This document shows positions 52,718 to 63,281 of a stretch of DNA of 64,000 nt, one piece after another. Position 1 is the stretch's first letter; each line of letters starts with the position of its first letter. The DNA is from Symbiodinium natans. Taxonomy: Eukaryota > Sar > Dinophyceae > Suessiales > Symbiodiniaceae. The position numbers were made by a program, and so were the translations under genes. The notes beneath the pieces are model-generated. The model was not told the origin of the DNA and made no database searches. It saw only the letters and a list, made by a program, of their open reading frames with translations. Where the stretch lies: NCBI GenBank assembly GCA_905221605.1, contig CAJNDS010001446.1, forward strand, positions 508,815 through 572,814. The letters run 5' to 3'.

Positions 52718-55700
52718 GCCCCTCCAGCCCCCGAGCTCCCGGAAACGGCTCCGGAGGCAGGGTTTACGAGTTCAATGATTCGGGAGGCTTCAGAAGTTGG
52801 ACGTTGCAAGGGTTTCGATCCCCGGGTTTTTCGGGTTGAGGTTGCTGGCAAGCGTTGCGCCCGCAAGCCAGTAAAGAGTCCTGAAAAGTTCCGAGGCACT
52901 AAACCATCAATCTGGAATCCAGAGCTGTAGAGCGTCAGACGCTCCACCGTGAGAAGGTTTGCTTCGCAAAATCGAGGGCAGGACTATGTATAGGGATGAG
53001 GGTTTAAGGTGTCGTCTTTAGGGTACTTATGGCTTTTTTTGCAACTGCCAAACCCTACAAGCGAGTCGGGCTTTACTCCGGAATACCGGGCCGCAGGAAT
53101 CTCGCAAGTGCCCGGTGCCCCGAAACCTCGCACCCCCATGATTCCTGTCTTCGCACCGTGGGTCCGGAGCAGGGGCTGGTCTATGACTCTACAAGTGCCC
53201 TACAACTCGAAGCCCCTTAACCCTGAAGGCCAAACCCCAAACACCCCTCATCCCTAATATGACCCTTATAGAACTGAGACCGGAAGCTTCAAAAGCCCTG
53301 TAACCCTCTACCCCAACCTGGCTCAGGCCCCTCCAGCCCCTGAGCTCCCTGAGACGGCTCCGGAGGCAGGTCAGGGTTTAGGGGTTCAATGATTCGGGCT
53401 CGGGTTTATAAAAGGTTTGGGGTTGCGGGTTTGGGCTGTGGGGTGGGTGGGGGGGGGGGGGGGGAGGGAACCCTGGGGCCGGGGACCGGCGAAACGCAAA
53501 CCGGGAACGTTGGGAAGTTTAGAGGGTTTAAGGTTTCACAAGTACCCAGTATCGCAGCTAGGACCCGATGCCCAACTCCGCTGCACCGACACGCATGGCT
53601 TTTGCGGCAGCCCCTAAAGCACCGTAAGGTTTTCACCCCTCCCTGGCTGGCGCAGGAGGGGCCCGGAGGTCGGGTTCAGGGGTTAGGGGTCCAGTGTGAT
53701 TCGGGCGTAGTTTTCAGGGTTTCAGGTTTTAGGGGTTTCGATCTCCGGGCTTAGGGGAGTGCGTTTAAGGGTTTCGGGCTAGCGGGGGCTTAGTGTTGCG
53801 GGTTTGGGTTTTCGGGTTGAGGGGGAGATTCAGGCAGTAAGCGTTGCACCCGCAGTCCCCGCTTTAAAGAATCCTTACTCGGGTTTTGCTCCGGAATACC
53901 GGGCCCCAGGATCTCAATAGTACCCCGTGTCCCGACATTGTGGCACACGGCGCCCTGGGCCCTGCGCCCAACTCCACTACACCGACATGCCTGTTGTTTT
54001 TGTTTGGACCCCTTAAACCCAGCTTGTTCATGTCTTCACTGTGACTCCGAAGCAAGCCTTACTCAGTGACTCCCCTTAAACCCAAACTCTGAACGCCAAA
54101 CCCCCAACACCCCAAGCCCCTAATGTGACCCTTAACTCATAGACCTTAGACCTGAAGCCTCAAAAGCCCCGTAACCCTCTCTCCCAACCTGGCTGGCACA
54201 GGCCCCTCCAGCCCCCGAGCTCCCTGAGACAGCTCCGGAGGCAGGGTGCAGGGCTTAGGCTTCAGGGTTTAGGGTTTAGTAGGGTTTAGGGTTTAGGGTT
54301 TAGGGTTTAGGGTTTCGGGTTTAGGGTTTAGGGTTTAGGGTTTAGGGTTTAGGGTTTCGGGTTTAGGGTTTAGGGTTTCAGGAGTGCGGTTTGGGGCTTT
54401 ATAGGCTAGCGGGGGTTCGATCCTTTGGCGGCCTCCAGCCTTGCTGCAAAGAATCCCGAGCCCGGTAGGCTCTGGCCCTTCAATCTGCAAGTCTGAAGTC
54501 CAGAGCTGTAGAATCCTTAGGCACCCAACGCTCCACCTTCCACAAACTCGTCGTTTCGTCCTCGGGTTTACTTCGTAAACCCTAGGTTAGGGTTATATGA
54601 GGGGTTGAGGGCTTACGGTTTCTACTTCAGGGTACTTATAAATCTACAATTAGCACTTGCAACCGTCCCAAAAGGGCGCCGCTAGCAACTTGCACCCAAG
54701 TCCGCTCCGGAGAGATGAAAGACTCTTTCGGCAGCCCTAACCTACACCGCTCCGTTTCACGTCTTCGCATCGTGGCTCCGAAGCAAATTGGCAAACGCTA
54801 CTCTACTACGCCACTCTATGACCCTACAACCCTACGCCCCTACGCCCAAGCGCCCGCCAAACACCCCTAAATCCTATGTGACCCAATACTTTGTCACGTC
54901 TGGGTACCATTTTATATTTTTAAGGGTACCTAAACCCAATAAGGAATTGAAATTCAAATTTTAAATATTATCCCAACCATGAACTAGATTAAGGCTTAAC
55001 GCCCTAGAGCCCGGTAAGCCCCTACCTCTACTCGCCAGGCAGAGGCCCCTCCAGCCCCCGAGCCTGAGACCGCTCCGGAGGTGGGGTTGAGGGTTTAGGG
55101 TTTAGGGTTTAGGGTTTAGGGTTTAGGGCTTAGGGTTTAGGGTTTAGGGTTTAGGGTTTAGGGGTCCAATGATCCGAAGGTTTTAGAGGTTTCGATCTCC
55201 GGGTTGAGGGGAGTGCGGTCCCCATACTTGTGTAGGCCTACTTGCGACCACCAAGCCTACAAGCTACTCGGGAATCAGGGTTTTAGGGTCCAGGGTTTAG
55301 GGTATACAAGCTACTTGGGCTCCTAAGCCCTAAGCCCTAAGCCCTAAGCCCTAAACCCTAAACCCTAAACCCTAAACCCTAAACCCTAAACCCTGAACCT
55401 CCAAGTGCTACACCCTCGACGCAGAGGCCCCGGCGGAACCCGCGCGGCCGGATGCTGCGCCGGAGGAGCCCGAGGTGCCCTGGTTTAGGCTTTGTGGTGC
55501 TTTACTGTAACTTTACATCTTTAGCCTTTTTGGGTTTATTGGGTTTCCTAAGAAGGCAGCTAAAAATTAAGTTTATAGCTACCCTGCTAAGAGCAGCCAA
55601 GTAGGGTTTAGGTTTTGGGGGCTCAGAGTCTAGGGTCTATAGGGTCTATAGGGTTTAGGGTCTATAGGGTCTATAGGGTATAAGGTTTAGGGTTTAGAGT

Positions 55701-56504
55701 CTAGGGTCCAGGGTCTGTAGTGTTTAGGGTTTCGGATCCAGGGTCTATAGGGTTTAGGGTTTAGGGTTTAGAGTCTAGGGTCTATAGTGTTTTGGGTTTA
55801 GGGTCTAGGGTCGGTCTATTGGATGTAGGGTTTAGGGATTAGGGTTCAGGCTTCAGAGTTTAGGGTTTAGGGTTTAGACTTAAGTAGCAGGGTGTTATGT
55901 TTGTTTTTTGGCTGTGACGGTTTTTGAGGTTTTTTCAAAGCTTTGGCGGTTTTGAGACCTTGGGCTTTCGGGGTTTAGAGTTCAGAGAGCCTCTGTCTGT
56001 TGCAGGATGAGGCTCTGAGTCACATGGACATTTCTCAAAATAGGGGTACCCCTTTTATACCCCCAAATAGAAAAAGGACCACAACTTAGAATGAGCCACT
56101 GCTCACGAGGCGCCGCCGGCTGTACCCCCAGCTGCTGCAGAGGAGGCCCACAGTGCCTGTTCCCACGGTTGACTTTGCCCCGCAACATGGGCTTGGGGCC
56201 TAGGGTTTAGGGTGAAGGGTTGAGGGGATTATGGTTACCAACTCCCTAAACCCTGAACCCCACAGGGAGGGGTTGGATATGGGCGAGGATTTTGGTGATT
56301 TAATTAACAGATTCGAGGCCTTGTCTGGGCCGTGACACGTGACGCCCTAAAGCTACAGAGCCCAGAAGAGAACCCAGAATTTCCCTACCCAGAGGGCCCA
56401 CGTAGTACCTTCGTGGAGTCAGGGTTTCGGGTTGGTACCAGAAAACTCTTTCTCGTATGGGTGTTGGTGCCTACCGCCAGAAAGTACTGCAGCAGACCCT
56501 CTAG
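52718..56504 (+). CDS. candidate Ala/Pro/Glu-rich modular protein with duplicated exons
   Basis: The exons are 52718-52756, 53327-53365, 54202-54240 (each APPAPELPETAPE), 55045-55080 (APPAPEPETAPE), 55427-55474 (APAEPARPDAAPEEPE), 56110-56145 (APPAVPPAAAEE), 56359-56411 (SPEENPEFPYPEGPRSTF) and possibly 56481-56504 (KVLQQTL and TAG). Every one is phase 0 at both ends, so any number can be kept or skipped without frame loss. The first three would use GCAGG as donor and the fourth has GTGGGG at the same place; 56110 would use GCCCAC. Acceptors are CACAG, CTCAG or the tandem CAGAG. The start of the gene is not seen. It is probably a flexible linker region; function unknown. Each exon is too short to be sure alone; the repeated, in-phase pattern is the evidence. 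Confidence 0.5.
54255..54380 (+). repeat. telomere-like array, TTTAGGG strand
   Basis: About 17 units with TTTCGGG changes, inside the intron after the third copy of the duplicated exon. Confidence 0.95.
54889..54986 (+). repeat. dispersed element, family VI
   Basis: TTGTCACGTCTGGGTACCAT ... AATATTATCCCAACCATGAACTAG, a second copy of 48485-48587. Confidence 0.75.
55626..55880 (+). repeat. GGGTCTATA/GGGTCTA variant array
   Basis: Nonamers GGGTCTATA and heptamers GGGTCTA, GGGTTTA and GGGTCCA are mixed. It is a further local variant of the telomere-like repeat. Confidence 0.9.
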
Positions 56505-57344
56505 GCCTGGGCCTCCCGCCAACCCGAAGCCCTAGGCGCACCTCAACACGTGCGGTCACAGCTCAAATGTACCTTTGGGCACATCCCTAAAGTTGTTTGC
56601 CCTCGCCCCACCCCCCCATCCCCACCCTCCAAAGAAGAAAAACACAAATAGAATAAACTACAAACTACACATTAACCAAAACCTTTACCCCAATATGCCG
56701 GTGTAGACACCAAAAGTGTGAGAGACCATTTGTGAGCCCAGACGTCCAAAAGCGACGGCAGGTACGCGTTTCGCAAGCCCAAACCTTCAAAGCCACGACT
56801 GTTTCGCATTTCGCGTGCTCCGACGCCCACAAGCGATGAAGATGCAATGCTATTAGAGGCTTTAAAGGGTCTGTAGGGGGTTTGAAGGGTTCGGGATTTC
56901 GAGAGGTTGAGGGTTGTACGATTTCTTTCACATGTCGGGGTTTCTGACATGTAGGGGGCACCTAGTTGGGGTTCTTAAAATGAGGATTACAGTAGGGTAT
57001 TTTGGGGGACTGTCAGGGGGCACCCTATCTTAGGACATAGAGAGGGTGCGGCCATGCTCTCTCGGAAGTGGTCCTGAGAGGAGGGTCGGAACATTTTGAT
57101 GGGAGAGGGGAAGGGTGGACCATGGGCCATGGGGGAAGCGCGATGTGCGATTGATGGAAGGGTTCGGGAGAGGGGAAACCCTAAACCAACAACCCCAAAC
57201 CGAAACATCCTAAGGCGGGTCGCAATGTCCAGCCCAAGCCGTTGAACGTCACCTTAAGATGCCTGAAGTACCGTTTCAATCGTCCTCGGACCCTGTACCC
57301 TGAAGCCTAAGCCCCAAACTGGAGCCCAGGAACCCTAAACCCTA

Positions 57345-57600
57345 GACCCTAAACCCTAAACCCTAAACCCTACACCCTAAACCCTAAACCCTAAACCCTA
57401 AACCCTAAACCCTAAACCCTAAACCCTGACTATGAAGCGTAGATTCTTTCAGTGCACGGTAGTGGACTTTCTGGGAAGGCTCCACCCGAGGCCGAGGCCC
57501 TGCTGGATTGGGCTTGGGGCTTTGTGGCTAACCCTAAACCCCAAACCCCAAACCCCAAACCCTAAACCCTAAACCCTAAACCCTAAACCCTAAACCCTAT
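57345..57600 (-). repeat. two telomere-like arrays, CCCTAAA strand
   Basis: Units at 57345-57427 and 57533-57600, with about 100 unique bases between. These contain a coding-like APPEAEALLDW (57479-57511) that resembles the Ala/Pro/Glu modules but has no clear borders. Confidence 0.85.
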
Positions 57601-58048
57601 TCAAGAGGGTTCAGGAGGTTGGGCCTTCGGGTTGACTTGAAGTGCTGAAGGGCGGGTTTTGGAATGCTTCCCCGAGAAGTTTCAGCCTCAAAGCTCAGAC
57701 GCCCCTAGAATCTGTAAACCCCGAAACCTCACATCAGCCCATATAACCCTTTGTACGAAAAACCTCTATGCATATCTTTCATAGTGCGGGAAATCCTCCT
57801 CGGTATATTAATTTGTGTACACGAGACCTACAGTTATTTACATCATCATTGCTTACAAGCTTTATTGTATAACTTTTTTGCATGTATTTTGTAGTTGTAT
57901 GGACGGTTCTGGCTTTGTAAGCTTTATAACTGTTATAAGAAAGTTATAGTTGCACAAATATTTTGATTTTTCCCATAGAATTATCATCTTTGTAAATGTT
58001 ATAAGTTGTTCGAGAGTTATATGCCTTAGACTTTTATAAAACTCAACG

Positions 58049-58301
58049 AGGTTTTCTGGGTCGCCGGAAACCCAGATTCTTATGAATTTATATGAAGTAG
58101 GGTATATATTTCTTGTACCCCCAAAAGGACACCCGGTATATACACTCACCAATATTAAAAAGGAACCTTATATACACTCACTAAAAACAGTAATATAAAC
58201 CCTGCTTCATATAAGTTCTACAAAGTGTTACTTGAAAGGCAAGAGGCTGACGCATGTAACAAGTTTAAACAAATCTAGACTTTCGGCGACCCAGAAAACC
58301 T
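58049..58301. repeat. large foldback element containing a reverse copy of family IX
   Basis: AGGTTTTCTGGGTCGCCG at the left pairs with CGGCGACCCAGAAAACCT at the right; inside, ATGAAGTAGGG (58091) pairs with CCCTGCTTCAT (58199). Between them is the reverse-orientation copy of the element at 31226-31337. Flanks (57770-58050) are AT-rich and show no supported gene. Confidence 0.8.
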
Positions 58302-58491
58302 GAAACTCATATGCAGAATTAAAAAAGTGCAAAGTTTGCCGTACTAAAAGAAACCTGGCCTTGATAACTTGAATACCTAGTAGCAGAGTAGGTAACCTTT
58401 AGCCTTGTTGGGGGGTGGTAGAATCCCCTTAGAATCCCAAAGGTTAACCTTTAATTCCCCCAGGTTACTGGACCACTAAGAATAGGTTTCT

Positions 58492-58587
58492 AGGCAGGCC
58501 CTTGGGACATTTTATATTTTCCCTTATTGGGTTTAAGAGGGTCATGTTCAGGAATATTTTTCAGAGGGGTTTAAGGGCCATCCTAGG
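58492..58587 (+). repeat. dispersed element, family V
   Basis: AGGCAGGCCCTTGGGACATT ... AAGGGCCATCCTAGG, about 90 percent like the copy at 42992. Confidence 0.9.
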
Positions 58588-58628
58588 TTTTTATATACTT
58601 GAAAATGCTGGAGCTTTTGGGCCTGGAG

Positions 58629-58664
58629 CTGCTCAAAGTGAGGAGCCCCCAGGGCCGAGCGAAG
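58629..58664 (+). CDS. candidate Ala/Pro/Glu-rich micro-exon
   Basis: AAQSEEPPGPSE between TGGAG and GTGGGTTTAGGG, phase 1 at both ends. A decayed duplicate of the same segment follows at 58735-58775 after a TTTAGGG array. It resembles the modules at 42-47 kb (also phase 1-1). Confidence 0.35.
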
Positions 58665-59089
58665 GTGGGTTTAGGGTTTAGGGTTTAGGGTTTGGGGTTT
58701 AGGGTTTAGGGTTTAGGGTTGAGGGTTTTAGGCCCAGAGCTGCTCCAAAAATGAGGAGCCGGAGGCCGATTTTTTTCAGAAACTGGTCCCCCGCACTAGG
58801 GCACCCTAAGTTTCTTACCTCAAAGGCAACCCCTCAACCCCAAACCCTAAACCCTTAACCCTTAACCCGAAACCCTAAAGGCAACCACAGATCGCCCAGA
58901 ATTCCCGTGGCAACAAAAGGTGTCAGCGCCCTTGGTTTGTAAAGAAACGCGAACGGACACATGCCAAGGCCCCTGCACTTCGACAGACTTCAATATTGCA
59001 AGGCCTCTACTTTTTCGGTCGGCTCCGTTCATAGAAAAAGTGACTTGATTCATAAAAACATGAACTGACTCATTGAGCTCTTCTACCAA

Positions 59090-59690
59090 TACTTCCGTGT
59101 GATGTCATATCGTGCCTGCTGTATATGCTTTTTGTTTCTTAAAAAAATATATGATAGCTTAACTGTTCGCGCGTTTTTGCTCTCCTACTTTTGTGAAACT
59201 TTAAGTTTTGTTGTGACGCTGCGTGGCGTTTCCACATACTTCCGTGGCGGTTTTCATTCTTAGTTTGTTTTGACAGAGAAATTTCCATACACATTACACA
59301 TAATGCGTGAGAAGTAACTTGTATTTGCGCTTGAAAATTCATGTAGTTCTGGTAGTTTGTTTCGGAGCTGCAGCGTGCAAGTTTCGTTCATTAGTGTTTG
59401 GAAATATTCACTGCGCATGTTTAAGAGATTTGTTCTGTGATTTCGTGTGCCTGTAGGTTTTTGTGCTGTTCTACCAGTACCAGTGATACCTTGTCGCTTT
59501 TCCATCTTCCTTTTTTCAGCGCAGAAGAGCAGTTTGCAGATGTCGAATCATGTGAATCACATGCGTACAGATGTGTGAAAATGCTGCGGCATGTTTTGTA
59601 AACAATGTTTCCTGGATGCCGCATTTTCAAAAACAAAAAACATCAGCCCAGAAAACAGTGTAGACTAGAGGTTCCTGATAGATATTATCC
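59090..59690. other. AT-richer stretch without a supported gene
   Basis: Array-free sequence with overlapping minus-strand ORFs of 67-81 codons whose composition is not convincing. No splice-bounded exon was recognised. Confidence 0.5.
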
Positions 59691-60020
59691 AAGTCGCTTA
59701 ACCCTCAGCCCTAAACTTAAAGCCTTACAAGCTAAACCCTAAACCCAAACGCTAAACACTGAACCCTAGACTGTAAATACTTCGTCCGAAACCTAACCAA
59801 AACCTCAATAGGCCAATGTCATAACTTGGTCGTTTGGGATTCAGGATATTCAATAGGGTTTAGGATTTAGGATTTAGGAAATAGGATTTTGGGCTTTGGG
59901 TTGTTGTGCCACTTTCCTCTTCCTGCCTAGCCTTATCCTGGGACCCCCTTGGACCTGTCTGGGACCTCTCCTACCTTTCTGGGATGTTCTGGGAGCGAAT
60001 CTGGAGCACCCCTCACACAG

Positions 60021-60089
60021 GCGCTAAAGCAAGTCTTTATGAAGGAGGAAGTTTCCGGAAGCACGCGTGTAGAGATAGTGCCGTTTCAA
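60021..60089 (+). CDS. candidate internal exon, unknown protein
   Basis: After CACACAG the frame reads ALKQVFMKEEVSGSTR then VEIVPFQ, followed by GCAAGA as a possible GC donor (phase 0-0). The upstream sequence repeats CTGGGACC several times (59936-59985), as at 52165-52205. A possible later exon at 60393-60575 (VEVYSRKHGTMRDVFLPP and onward, TAG) is weaker. Confidence 0.4.
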
Positions 60090-60817
60090 GCAAGAAAGCA
60101 TATATGTATATACAGATATATATATATAGTTTACAGGCAAAGGGGTTCTGGGGAGGGTGATACTAATTCCATAGTGATGTAAAGGGGTCGCGAATCACCG
60201 GCCCAGGCCAACCGTAAACCCTATACACGAAGTCCTGGACCGTAAACACTGATACAGCAAACCCTACACTCTAAACCCTAAACGTTAGACAGTAACACCC
60301 TAAACCCTAAACACAAAATCTTAAACCCTTAACATTCAACACTGAACCCTAAGCACTAAACCCTAAACCCTATTTTCCTGGCAAGGTCTCGAATGAGAAA
60401 GCATGCATGCACAGTGAGTCGCAGGCAAACATGCCTAAAAGACTTTAGAGGTTCTGTAGAGGTTTATTCGAGAAAACACGGTACAATGCGTGACGTTTTC
60501 TTACCCCCCAAAAGGTCGATATCAAGTCTTTCACTTCCATTTGGACACATATCTCAAGGCTCTTTGATCAAATAGTTAAACAAATAGGGCGTACGGTTCA
60601 AGGTTTTTAGATCATATAAGGTAAATATTTTGTCAAATGGCCTTCATCTTATTTATATGGGTAATCCATATTGCTTTTTTGCGGTGAATTGGATAATGAA
60701 CAGGAAATATTCTAACCTTGGCTTAGAGGCTTCAGTCAGGCGGATGAAGATCTCGGGAAAGAGGAGATCTACATTTTTGGGCGGCCCTATGCGACTCTCC
60801 CGAAGCTCTCCCATCGC

Positions 60818-63281
60818 TTAAGTCTGTGAGGAAACAGCAAAGGAGTTGGCTTTGAGGAGTTTACTGCACGTTGGCAGCCCCACTAGCTTGCTCCAAAATT
60901 TCCGGTCCACAGCTACTCTGTGAAGTTGGAGAAATGCATGTGGGAGTTGTGGGGACTGTGAGGGAGGGGGTGTAGGTGACTGTAAAAGCCAGTGCCAAGC
61001 CATTCTCGCGCACTGTGCTGTCCACCTTGCCCTTCTCCTACCTGGCCTTAGGCCATCCCCTACTGTCCCTCCCCTGCATAAAAACGCATGAGTAAAGCAG
61101 CAGTTTCGTTCGATCTGTTCATGATGCTGCCTTAGTATGTGCCCGAAAAATTTGAGTTGTCGCTTGTGGATGTGATGTGTGAGGGGTGGCTGAAGGGTGA
61201 GGTGTCTGATGTCTTGGTTGGTGTGAGTGTGTTTGTCAGGCTGGAGCACCTCTGTGAAGTAAGTGCTGCCTATTCTGCAGATCTTCCGAAGGCACTGTGA
61301 GTGAAAGGCCTCCAATCTGTGAAGATCTGACTGGGTGAGGGCAGCTGACTCCATGCCATATGTCAAGAGTGGGACAAAAACTGCATTGTAGATCCGAAGC
61401 TTCCACTTCCTGGAGATATCTGCGTGTCTCCAGAAGCTGTGAAGTGCATTGAAGTTCTTCCGGGCCTTGGCAATGCGCTGAACCACATCTCTGTGAGAAG
61501 AGGAGTCGCTGCTCAAGATGACCCCCAAGTATTTGGCATGGTCAACCTGCTGGACGGGAGTCCCATCTGTGAAGTGCACCGCGCCGCTGGAGGCAGGGGA
61601 TCTCAGCAACATACACTTCTTGACATTCAACCTGAGGTTGCTGTGAGCAGCTGTGGTTTGAACCGCATGGAGAAGCTGTTCGGTTTTGGCGGCAGTGCCC
61701 GACATGAGAGCAGTGTCGTCAGCAAACGCCAAATCGTAGAATGCCTGGTTTTGGCTGTAAAGCCATGGCAGATTTTGCCCGTTCGCTGTGATGGCAACGT
61801 CCACGTCGTGCATGATCATGCTGTGCACAATGAGGAAGAGGTAAGGGGACAGCGGGCACCCCTGCCTGATACCTGAACTAGCTGTGGCGGTGGAGCTGGT
61901 GTGTCCCGCAGCGGACACATTAAACTGTGGGGCCGTGTAAATGTTGCTAATGAGGTTGGTGAGGTGATGTGGGACGCCGTAGCGCGTGAGTGCAGTGTGG
62001 AGGGCTTGGGGGTGGATTTTGTCGAAGGCTTTCTCCCAGTCCAAAAGTACCACATAAAGGGAGTTGCCCGTAGCTTCTGCCCGCTCCAGCTGTCTCCGCA
62101 AGATGTGGATCGGCTGTGAGGTTGATCGGTTGGCGCGAAAACCGAACTGTGTGTCTCGAAGCCTGTGATCCAATCCCCTCTGCAACCGAAGATGGAGAAT
62201 TTTTGCCAGGAGCTTGTAAGCCGTGTTGAGCAACGAGATGGGCCGGTAGCTGGAGGGATCTGTGAGGGATCCTTTGCCTTTGTAAATTTCCACCACTATT
62301 GCAGCCAGCCAGTCATGCGGGACCTGACCTGTGAGGAGAGCTCTGTTGAGGATCTTCAACAATGCTTGCTGATTCTCAGCAGTAAGCCACTTCCAGGCCT
62401 CGGCTGGAAGGCCGTCCGGCCCTGGAGCTTTGTTGTTGGCTAGGCCGGCCACCGCGTCTTGGTACTCCCGAATGCTGATGGGACCGACGTTGATGTCGGC
62501 AGCGTCCCAAATCGGGGCTGTGGGGCCTGTGTAGTCCTGCTGTGGGGGGGCCCAATGCTCGTCGCGAAGGTAGTCCGCGAACGTTTGCGCCTGCTGGGAC
62601 TGGCTCGTCATGTGGCCCTTCGCGTTTTTGATGGAAACTGTACGCGGCTTGTAGTCCGAGCGTACGCGTTTGATCCATCGCCATTTGTCGCGTGGGTCCA
62701 AGGCGGCTTCTGACTCCAGAAGCCGAGCTTTGAGCCAGCTGGCCTTGTCTTTTCGCGCTTGCTTGCGGATGCTCTTGTGCAACTCGGACTCCAGGTCCCA
62801 GCGCTGTGAGGAGCGGGCTTCCGCCCTCTGTTGGATCAAAGTCCACGTGGCGTCCGTGATCCAGGGGTGCTTCTGGCGAGGTGGCTCCTCTGGAATGCAA
62901 CTTTCCAGAGCAGCAGCGGCGGCCTGCCTGAAAGGGGCCCAGAGTTCCGTGGGGGTGTGGATGAGAGGGAGGGGTGGCTGGTGGCGCGTGTCGGGAGTGT
63001 CTGTGGTGGCTTGGCTGTGGTTGTGGAGTGCCTCTGTGAGGTGCGCGTTGAAGCAGGCTATCTGCTCTTGTGTGGGGTTTCGCACGCGGCGCGGCTTGGC
63101 TGGTTTGCGCTGAGAAGCCTTAGTGCGCACTTTGAAGGTGATTTTCACCAAAAAGTGGTTGCTGTTAAGAGCCGCTTCTGGCGCGGTGTCCACATCGTGG
63201 ATAAGGTTGCGCCATGCTTTGTGAATGAGCGCATGGTCCAGTTGGACCTGGTCGCCATTGGGACGGGTGTGTGTGTGTGTA
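60818..63281 (-). CDS. LINE reverse transcriptase ORF, intact
   Basis: The open frame extends from 63589 to the stop at 60818 (923 codons, numbered so). The part upstream of about residue 104 is not in the endonuclease frame, so the meaningful region starts near 63281. In order: the end of an endonuclease/exonuclease/phosphatase domain (LDHALI at 117-122; NSNHFLV at 142-148, where SDH is usual); PGPDG 389-393; YRPISLLN 448-455; QFGFR 481-485; DWEKAFD 517-523 (motif A, catalytic Asp); RQGCPLSP 575-582; FADD 622-625 (motif C, the two catalytic Asp); YLGV 687-690 (thumb). The C-terminal part contains LKFFGHILRQ and RPGRRRARW, typical of LINEs in algae, plants and dinoflagellates. All RT catalytic residues are present. 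The function is copying of LINE RNA into a nicked chromosomal target. Confidence 0.9.

Larger units (their letters stand above)
52640..55180 (+). repeat. diverged segmental tandem duplication carrying one exon per unit
   Basis: Units begin near 52640, 53270, 54150 and 54995, with a decayed one near 53620. Shared parts, in order, are: GCTCCAAAAGCCC-like lead, CCCTCTACCCCAACCTGGCT, the 36-39-base exon, a 'TTCAATGATTCGGG' segment, 'TTTCGATCTCCGGG', and a 'CTCCGGAATACCGGGCC' segment followed by 'CCCAACTCC(A/G)CT(A/G)CACCGACA'. TTTAGGG arrays have been added to some units only (54255-54380, 55085-55165). Confidence 0.85.

Noticed and set aside
59260-59636. Overlapping minus-strand ORFs of 67-81 codons
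   Set aside because: Two overlapping frames with no splice borders, unremarkable composition and no recognisable motif.
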